9,598 bases of DNA from Treponema sp. (lineage in GTDB: Bacteria; Spirochaetota; Spirochaetia; Treponematales; Breznakiellaceae). The notes below the pieces were generated by a model that ran no database searches, was not told where the DNA came from, and saw only the letters and a list, made by a program, of their open reading frames with translations. Positions within the stretch are counted from its first letter, which is position 1, and each line of letters starts with the position of its first letter. Shown here in pieces: positions 5,012-9,598 of this stretch. A program made the translations under genes and the position numbers. Where the stretch lies: positions 1-9,598 of the forward strand of contig JAISEB010000133.1 in assembly GCA_031264395.1 (NCBI GenBank), given 5' to 3'.

Positions 5012-7492
5012 ATGGCGAAATATCCCTTTGCTGAAATAGAATCCAAATGGCAAAAATACTGGGAAGAACACAAAACCTTCAAGGCCGCCGAAGATCCGGC
5101 CTTTCCCAGGGAAAAACGCCGCTATGTACTGGACATGTTTCCCTACCCTTCGGCGCAGGGGCTTCATGTCGGGCATCCTGAAGGCTATACCGCCACGGAT
5201 ATTTACTGCCGTTACCTCCGCGCCAAGGGGTTTAACGTACTGCACCCCATGGGCTTCGACGCCTTCGGGCTTCCCGCCGAAAACTACGCCATCAAGACGG
5301 GAACGCATCCGGCTGTGGCTACCGCGGCGAACATAGCCAAATTCAGATCCCAGATCAAGGCGCTTGGTTTTTCCTACGACTGGGACCGGGAAGTCGACAC
5401 CTCGGATCCGGCGTATTACAGGTGGACACAGTGGATCTTCCTTAAATTGTTTGAAAAGGGCCTTGCCTACGAGGCGGAAAGCCCCATCAACTTCTGCCCT
5501 TCATGCAAGACAGGCCTTGCCAACGAGGAAGTAAAAGACGGGCTCTGCGAACGCTGCGGCACGAGGGTCACAAGGAAGCGGATCAGGCAGTGGGTACTGA
5601 GGATAACGGCCTACGCCGAACGGCTTCTTTCGGGACTGGACGATCTTGACTGGCCCGAGCCGGTCAAGCTCATGCAGCGGAACTGGATAGGCCGTTCCGA
5701 GGGGGCCAACGTAACCTTCGCCATTGACGGGCATGAGGACACGCTGGAGATATACACCACGCGGCCGGACACCCTTTTCGGCGCCACGTACATGGTGCTC
5801 GCGCCGGAACATCCCCTTGTCGCCAAAATCACCACGGAGGAACAGAAAGCGGCGGTAAAAGCCTACCTCGACGCCTCCGCCAAAAAAAGTGATCTGGAAC
5901 GGACCGATCTTGCCAGGGAAAAGACCGGCGTCTTTTCGGGCGCCTACGCCGTTAACCCGGTGAACGAGGAAAAAATACCCGTCTGGATCGCCGACTATGT
6001 CCTGATTTCATACGGCACCGGGGCCATCATGGCCGTTCCCGCCCATGACGGGCGCGACTGGGATTTCGCCGGGGTTTTCGGGCTTCCGGTACTGCAGGTC
6101 GTCTCGCTTGCGCCTCCCGGCGGCGCGGAGGCGGCGCGGGCGGAAACGGCGGACAAGGGCCCCATCGGGGTTTCAACGGAGGAAGGCTGGCTCGTCAACT
6201 CAGGCAGGTTCAGCGGCCTTCCCAGTTCCAAAGCCGGGGAAAAAATTACCGCCTGGCTTGAGGAGCGGGGCCTTGGCAAACACGCGGTAAACTACAAGCT
6301 CAGGGACTGGATCTTCAGCCGCCAGCGCTACTGGGGCGAGCCTATTCCCGTGGTTCACTGCCGGCGCTGCGGGGCCGAATCCGGTTCCCCCATAGTGCCC
6401 CTCCCCGAAAGCGAACTTCCCCTGCGCCTCCCGGAAACAAACTCCTACGCGCCGGCGGGCACGGGCGAATCCCCGCTCAGCCTGATAGACGGCTGGGTAA
6501 ACACCGTGTGCCCCCGTTGCGGAGGCCCCGCGAAAAGGGAAACCAACACCATGCCGCAGTGGGCCGGTTCCTGCTGGTATTACCTCCGCTATCTGGACAA
6601 CACAAACGGGAGCGCGTTCGCCGCAAGAGATAAAATCGACTACTGGGCTCCGGTAGACCTCTACGTCGGCGGCGTGGAACACGCGGTGCTTCACCTTCTT
6701 TACAGCCGGTTCTGGCACAAGGTCCTCTACGACCTTGGACTGGTCAACACCGACGAGCCCTTCAAACGGCTTGTTAACCAGGGGATGATACTTGGCGAAG
6801 ACAATCAAAAGATGAGCAAGAGCCGGGGGAACGTGATCAACCCCGACGACATCGTACAGGAATACGGCGCGGATTCGATGCGGGTCTACGAGATGTTCAT
6901 GGGCCCCCTTGAAGTCACCAAGCCCTGGCTCACCTCCGGGCTTACCGGCGTGTCGCGCTTTCTGGACAGGCTCTGGGCCATAGGGGAAAAGGCGGCGCCT
7001 TCCCCGGAAGACGGCGCGGAGCATGAGAAACTGGTCCCGCTTTTGCACAAGACCATAAAAAAAGTCAGCCGCGACACCGAATCGCTTGATTTCAACACGG
7101 CGATAAGCCAGATGATGATCTATTCGGCGGAACTGGCGAAACTGGATCGTGTTCCCCTTTCCCTGTGGGAACCTCTTGTGATCATGCTGAGCGCCTATGC
7201 CCCCCACCTGGGAGAAGAACTGTGGGAACGGCTTGGGCACGGGGAATCGGTATCGAAGGCCGCGTGGCCGGCATGGGACGAAAAACTCACCGAGGACAAG
7301 GAGGCTGTCATCGTGGTTCAGGTAAACGGAAAAATACGGGAAAAGTTCACCGCGGCGGCGGAAACAGGAAAAGAGGACCTTGAAAAAACGGCGCTCCAGA
7401 TGCCGGGGGTCCTCAAATGGACGGCCGGTAAATCCATCGTCAAAATCGTCACCGTGCCCGGACGGCTCGTGAACATCGTCGTAAAGCCATGA
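5012..7492 (+). CDS. leuS: Leucyl-tRNA synthetase
   Basis: This 826-residue class I aminoacyl-tRNA synthetase charges tRNA-Leu with leucine in the cytoplasm. The HIGH motif is HVGH (52-55) and the KMSKS motif is KMSKS (600-604). Zinc-type cysteine pairs are C162/C165 with C179/C182, and C450/C453 with C500/C503. The CP1 editing domain is present: the threonine-rich TTRPDT (249-254), then YGTGAIMAVPAHDGRDW (334-350) with the conserved editing aspartate at 349. Editing therefore looks intact. The C-terminal domain ends with a VQVNGKIREK-type segment that is normal for bacterial LeuRS. Length is close to the usual ~820-860. I chose ATG 5012 over the in-frame TTG at 4997 because GGGGAG (4999-5004) sits 7 bases before it and the TTG itself overlaps that ribosome site. 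The next gene overlaps by 4 bases. Confidence 0.98.
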   Translation: MAKYPFAEIESKWQKYWEEHKTFKAAEDPAFPREKRRYVLDMFPYPSAQGLHVGHPEGYTATDIYCRYLRAKGFNVLHPMGFDAFGLPAENYAIKTGTHPAVATAANIAKFRSQIKALGFSYDWDREVDTSDPAYYRWTQWIFLKLFEKGLAYEAESPINFCPSCKTGLANEEVKDGLCERCGTRVTRKRIRQWVLRITAYAERLLSGLDDLDWPEPVKLMQRNWIGRSEGANVTFAIDGHEDTLEIYTTRPDTLFGATYMVLAPEHPLVAKITTEEQKAAVKAYLDASAKKSDLERTDLAREKTGVFSGAYAVNPVNEEKIPVWIADYVLISYGTGAIMAVPAHDGRDWDFAGVFGLPVLQVVSLAPPGGAEAARAETADKGPIGVSTEEGWLVNSGRFSGLPSSKAGEKITAWLEERGLGKHAVNYKLRDWIFSRQRYWGEPIPVVHCRRCGAESGSPIVPLPESELPLRLPETNSYAPAGTGESPLSLIDGWVNTVCPRCGGPAKRETNTMPQWAGSCWYYLRYLDNTNGSAFAARDKIDYWAPVDLYVGGVEHAVLHLLYSRFWHKVLYDLGLVNTDEPFKRLVNQGMILGEDNQKMSKSRGNVINPDDIVQEYGADSMRVYEMFMGPLEVTKPWLTSGLTGVSRFLDRLWAIGEKAAPSPEDGAEHEKLVPLLHKTIKKVSRDTESLDFNTAISQMMIYSAELAKLDRVPLSLWEPLVIMLSAYAPHLGEELWERLGHGESVSKAAWPAWDEKLTEDKEAVIVVQVNGKIREKFTAAAETGKEDLEKTALQMPGVLKWTAGKSIVKIVTVPGRLVNIVVKP

Positions 7493-8577
7493 TATTCGAA
7501 AAATGCCGCCTCAAGGGAAGGCTTCTTAAAAACCACATCGTGTTTCCGGCGGTAGTCTGCTTCGGCTGGTCCGCTCACGGCGAAATGTCCGAACGCCGCC
7601 TTGAGCATTACCGGAAGGTCGCAAAGGGCGGCGCGGGCCTTATCATAAGCGAAGCGTCGGCCGTTAACCCCGAGGCCATGCTCACCGAAAGCCAGCCGGG
7701 CATCTGGTCAGACAGTTTTATTGAAGGTTATGAAAAACTCGCCGGAATCTGCCATGCCGAAGGGGTGCCTGTCACCGTCCAGATCAACCACGCGGGAATC
7801 AAATCCGTTACCGGGGAGCCGCTTGTCCCCGGGCCTGTTTCCTCCGACATTTCCGGCCGCGCAAAACGGGCGGGAGGAAGGGCGCGGGAACTTGCATCCT
7901 CCGAAATTACGGCAATAGAAGATCAGTTTGCCGCCGCCGCCCTGCGCCTTAAAAAGGCCGGAATCGACGGCGTGGAACTGCACGGGGCCCACGGTTTTCT
8001 TTTAAGCTATTTCCTTTCGCCCGTTACCAACAAACGCGGCGACGAATACGGCGGCAGCGCCGAAAACAGGGCGCGCATCGTAACGGACATCATAAAAAAG
8101 ATACGGGCCGGATGCGGCGGGGAATTCATCATCGGCATACGGTACGGCGGGGCGACTCCCTCCCTTGAAGACGGCGCCGTTCTTGCCAAACTGTTTGAAG
8201 ACTCGGGGTGTGACATCCTTGACATCTCCACCGGGGCGCTGGGCGAAGCCGTTCCCGTTCCCGAAAAATACGTCGAATTCAATTCCTGTGTGTACACGGC
8301 CATAGAAATAAAAAAGCGCGTATCCATTCCTGTTATCGCGTCCAACAGCGTCGGGACCATTGAAAAGGGAAAGATCCTTGTGGACGGGGGACTTACGGAT
8401 TTTGCCGCCTACGCCCGGAACATACTTGCCGACTACGACTGGGTAAAAAAAACCGAGCAGGGAAAGGAAAGCGCGCGCTGCCTCCACTGCCGCTCCTGCA
8501 GGTGGTTTACCCGCGCGTTTGACGACTGTCCCGCGAGAAAACGGGAGCAGCGCCGCGCCGCCGCTTCGGGGAACTAA
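7489..8577 (+). CDS. Old Yellow Enzyme-type NADH:flavin oxidoreductase with C-terminal cysteine cluster
   Basis: This 362-residue protein is a TIM-barrel FMN enzyme of the OYE family. Typical signatures are VQINHAG (97-103), HGAHGFLLSYFLSP (165-178) with the catalytic HxxH pair, the YGGSAENRAR segment (187-196), and a phosphate-binding end near 285-312 (PVIASNSVGT then AAYARNILADY). Unlike classical OYE it ends with C331, C334, C337 and C347 (CxxCxxC, nine residues, C). Such a cluster recalls the 4Fe-4S site of dienoyl-CoA reductase-like enzymes, but those carry an additional FAD/NAD domain that is absent here. It probably reduces an activated alkene or enone; the substrate is unknown. The ATG overlaps the leuS stop (ATGA at 7489-7492), so translation is coupled and both share a transcript. 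No strong terminator follows directly; the first candidate is the hairpin at 8634-8731. Confidence 0.9.
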   Translation: MIFEKCRLKGRLLKNHIVFPAVVCFGWSAHGEMSERRLEHYRKVAKGGAGLIISEASAVNPEAMLTESQPGIWSDSFIEGYEKLAGICHAEGVPVTVQINHAGIKSVTGEPLVPGPVSSDISGRAKRAGGRARELASSEITAIEDQFAAAALRLKKAGIDGVELHGAHGFLLSYFLSPVTNKRGDEYGGSAENRARIVTDIIKKIRAGCGGEFIIGIRYGGATPSLEDGAVLAKLFEDSGCDILDISTGALGEAVPVPEKYVEFNSCVYTAIEIKKRVSIPVIASNSVGTIEKGKILVDGGLTDFAAYARNILADYDWVKKTEQGKESARCLHCRSCRWFTRAFDDCPARKREQRRAAASGN

Positions 8578-8633
8578 CTACCAGGCCGATTGGACTAAAC
8601 AACCGGACATGAATAATTAGGAAAAAAGAATTT

Positions 8634-8731
8634 TCACCGCGGAGGACACGGAGTTTACGAACCTTTGGTTCGACGGAGTTTGTCATTATAAATCCTTTTT
8701 CCTCCGTGTTTCTCCGTGCAACTCCGTGGTT
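8634..8731. repeat. CACGGAG-type hairpin element, possible bidirectional terminator
   Basis: The left arm has ACCGCGGAG and GACACGGAG units (8636-8653). The right arm has three CTCCGTG units ending in CTCCGTGGT (8702-8730), followed on the plus strand by a T-run. On the minus strand the other end is followed by TTTT and TTTTTT runs (from AAAAAAGAATTTT at 8622-8634). A small internal hairpin, CGAACC/GGTTCG, is at 8658-8663 and 8667-8672. It lies between convergent units (the leuS operon on plus, HEPN-MNT on minus), which suits a bidirectional terminator. It belongs to the same general type as the element at 4198-4288. Confidence 0.65.
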
Positions 8732-8777
8732 TTTTCTTAAATGCGGTAATCGTTTATCGTTCTGGGTGTTTAGAGGA

Positions 8778-8793
8778 TGCTGCTTACGCAGCA
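8778..8793. repeat. Short perfect palindrome
   Basis: TGCTGC and GCAGCA form a 6-bp stem with a TTAC loop. It stands alone between the CACGGAG hairpin and the GC-rich repeat, with no T-run after it. The role is unknown. Confidence 0.5.
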
Positions 8794-8807
8794 ATCAGAA
8801 AGTTTTG

Positions 8808-8911
8808 GCGGCCCGGATAAGGGCCTTGCGTGGGAATGAGCGAAGCGATTGACCTGGCAAAACCGTAGCCCGATCCGCCCAACGGGCGGCGAAGCGTAAA
8901 CAGGCCTGTTA
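8808..8911 (+). repeat. GC-rich intergenic repeat, copy 2, abutting the HEPN stop codon
   Basis: Read on plus, this block has TTGCGTGGGAATGAGCGAAGCG, then GGCAAAACC, then GTAGCCCGATCC, then a hairpin CCGCCC-AAC-GGGCGG (8874-8888). The order matches copy 1 (400-553, minus strand). Its right end reaches the HEPN stop: on the minus strand the stop TAA lies inside GCATAAC, and GTTGGGC follows 24 bases later. GCATAAC and GTTGGGC look like the outer core motifs of integron attC sites (RYYYAAC and GTTRRRY), but the separation is shorter than in normal attC sites, so this is only a resemblance. Base composition changes from GC-rich to AT-rich just beyond this point. Confidence 0.6.
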
Positions 8912-9259
8912 TGCGCGGTTGGACTTTTCTTCATTATTAATTTCTTCTCTGATTTTTTTCAATGTATCTAAACTTCTTATTTTTTCAACGGAGTTTATTA
9001 CATATATTACATCTTCTTCATACACTTCAATTCTATATGGATAACGTATTTCATTAACATATCTATTTATAAAACCACATTCCATTTTTATTTCTTCAAA
9101 ATTGTTGTCTATTTCAATGCATCTATCATTCAGTAAAACTAAATTATGTGTTTTTTGTGGAACAATATCATTATATGTCAAATAACATTTTAAATATTTT
9201 TCAGTTGCCTGTGCACAAAGATAGCAAATAACTTCCCTGTATTTGTGAACCGATTCATT

Positions 9260-9264
9260 CAATA
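9260..9264. repeat. Target-site duplication CAATA (left copy)
   Basis: CAATA directly abuts the left end of the element at 9265. The identical copy abuts the right end at 9372-9376. Duplicated ends are the signature of a transposition event. Confidence 0.85.
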
Positions 9265-9371
9265 GACTTGTTCAGAAACTTCAGTTTCTGAACAAGTTCC
9301 GCTTAAAAACAGCAAAATGCCTTGCATTTTGCGAGGCTTGTGAGATAACTAACCGAGTTATCGAACAAGCC
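9265..9371. mobile_element. MITE-like element, 107 bp, inserted in the HEPN gene
   Basis: The ends are inverted repeats: GACTTGTTC at the left and GAACAAGCC at the right, complementary at 8 of 9 bases. A 5-bp duplication (CAATA) flanks it. No ORF is encoded, so it must be moved by a transposase from elsewhere. Inside are three perfect hairpins: 9266-9280 with 9283-9297 (15-bp stem), 9312-9320 with 9324-9332 (GCAAAATGC, 9 bp) and 9344-9350 with 9356-9362 (GATAACT, 7 bp). The left 15-bp stem includes the terminal repeat itself, so the left end alone folds. Its composition differs from the AT-rich gene it entered. The transposase family cannot be named from the sequence. Confidence 0.88.
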
Positions 9372-9376
9372 CAATA
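9372..9376. repeat. Target-site duplication CAATA (right copy)
   Basis: This is the second copy of the 5-bp direct repeat. On the minus strand its TATTG supplies the end of HEPN codon 22 and codon 23 (TTG, Leu). The left copy supplies the same codon to the downstream fragment. Confidence 0.85.
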
Positions 9377-9429
9377 TTTTTGCCGATTCAAAATCGGCAT
9401 CGGCTATTATCATCCATTCCTTAACATCA

Positions 9430-9598
9430 TTAATGCTCATATAATATCTTTCCATTTTGATAAATTGTCTTCTCAAATAAATTTTCTATTTTTCGTTTAT
9501 TAAATATATCTTCATTATTTAAAAACAAGTCAATAAAATATATTTTTTTATAGCTCAAATCGACAACAATTTTTGCATATAATTCAGTCAAATTTTTT
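9430..9598 (-). CDS. MNT-type nucleotidyltransferase (HEPN partner), C-terminal part
   Basis: Only the last 55 codons are in the window; the gene continues past the right edge. The visible part reads LYAKIVVDLSYKKIYFIDLF and ends NGKILYEH, with the stop TAA at 9430-9432. This C-terminal style (a hydrophobic strand, basic linker, helix, then an ILYEH-type end) and the 11-base overlap with a HEPN gene fit a minimal nucleotidyltransferase of the MNT/HEPN toxin-antitoxin type. In such pairs the nucleotidyltransferase is the antitoxin and modifies or sequesters the HEPN toxin. The catalytic GSxxxxxxxxxxDxD motif would lie off the window, so activity cannot be judged. It is AT-rich like the HEPN gene and unlike the rest of the window, suggesting acquisition as a pair. 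Confidence 0.75.
   Translation of the reverse strand, partial: KNLTELYAKIVVDLSYKKIYFIDLFLNNEDIFNKRKIENLFEKTIYQNGKILYEH

Larger units (their letters stand above)
8909..9440 (-). pseudogene. HEPN-domain toxin-like protein, split by a 107-bp MITE insertion
   Basis: The original gene starts at ATG 9438-9440 (GGAAAG upstream). Codons 1-23 read MSINDVKEWMIIADADFESA and then KIL. They are interrupted at 9265-9371 by an inserted element plus a 5-bp duplication. In the present sequence the frame runs into the element and stops at TAA 9303-9305 after 45 codons. The rest (from 9262 to the stop at 8909-8911) stays open as 117 codons beginning at a TTG that has no ribosome site. Deleting 112 bases rejoins AKIL to NESVHKYREVICYLCAQA, giving a 139-residue HEPN (PF05168-like) protein of normal size with the YLCAQATEKYLK core and a KTHNL turn. 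It overlaps the upstream MNT gene by 11 bases, the usual HEPN/MNT arrangement. No RX4-6H ribonuclease motif is present in the rebuilt protein. The product is probably lost unless re-initiation occurs. Confidence 0.92.

Noticed and set aside
4876..5082. N-terminal extension of the nitroreductase to 5082
   Set aside because: The 69 extra residues match nothing in the family, would overlap the leuS promoter and start, and the family begins at MNAIFERRSVR.
6200..7240. Long minus-strand ORF (346 codons) inside leuS
   Set aside because: It is the antisense shadow of leuS in GC-rich DNA, with no domain features and no ribosome site; leuS is certain here.
8507..8794. Minus-strand 95-codon ORF
   Set aside because: It spans the CACGGAG hairpin and the end of the OYE gene; its composition simply reflects the repeat units.
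8874..8911. A complete integron attC site
   Set aside because: The core-like motifs are only 38 bases end to end, shorter than known attC sites, and their outer arms are not fully complementary; kept only as a resemblance.
1..9598. CRISPR array, tRNA or rRNA
   Set aside because: No regularly spaced direct repeats with spacers and no tRNA or rRNA-like segments were seen on either strand.

Overview
The window looks like a spirochaete chromosome, most likely a gut Treponema. This is inferred from the pairing of an FTR1-type iron permease with a P19/Tp34-like protein (also paired in Treponema pallidum as TP0972/TP0971), from HEPN and MNT protein sequences that resemble Treponema toxin-antitoxin pairs, and from general codon style. 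Positions 1 to about 8,920 are GC-rich. The last ~680 bases are clearly AT-rich and look acquired.

Layout. (1) Positions 1-4038, minus strand: a P19-type iron-uptake cluster, read from right to left. It holds FTR1 (7-TM permease with two REGxE motifs), a periplasmic P19/Tpd metal-binding protein, a membrane protein with a C-terminal DUF2318 cysteine domain, and the start of an FtsX-like ABC permease that runs off the left edge. A clear sigma-70-like promoter (4082-4111) precedes FTR1. The first three genes are 27 and 33 bases apart. The permease is separated from them by 325 bases that carry a GC-rich, hairpin-laden repeat. (2) Positions 4345-4875, minus strand: a small nitroreductase-family flavoprotein, divergent from the next unit. 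(3) Positions 5012-8577, plus strand: leuS (leucyl-tRNA synthetase) and an Old-Yellow-Enzyme-type flavin oxidoreductase overlapping it by 4 bases. (4) Positions 8578-8911: no gene, but a stack of repeats (a CACGGAG-type hairpin, a short palindrome, and a second copy of the GC-rich repeat family). (5) Positions 8909-9598, minus strand: the end of an MNT nucleotidyltransferase and its overlapping HEPN partner.

The main discovery is in region 5. The HEPN gene is split by a 107-bp MITE-like element with 9-bp imperfect terminal inverted repeats and a 5-bp target duplication (CAATA). The element contains three perfect hairpins and encodes nothing. Removing it together with one duplication copy restores a 139-codon HEPN reading frame exactly, so the insertion and the frame disruption explain each other. 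Two unrelated families of short palindromic elements (two copies each) occupy the gaps between transcription units, and one of them abuts the HEPN stop codon with integron attC-like core motifs.
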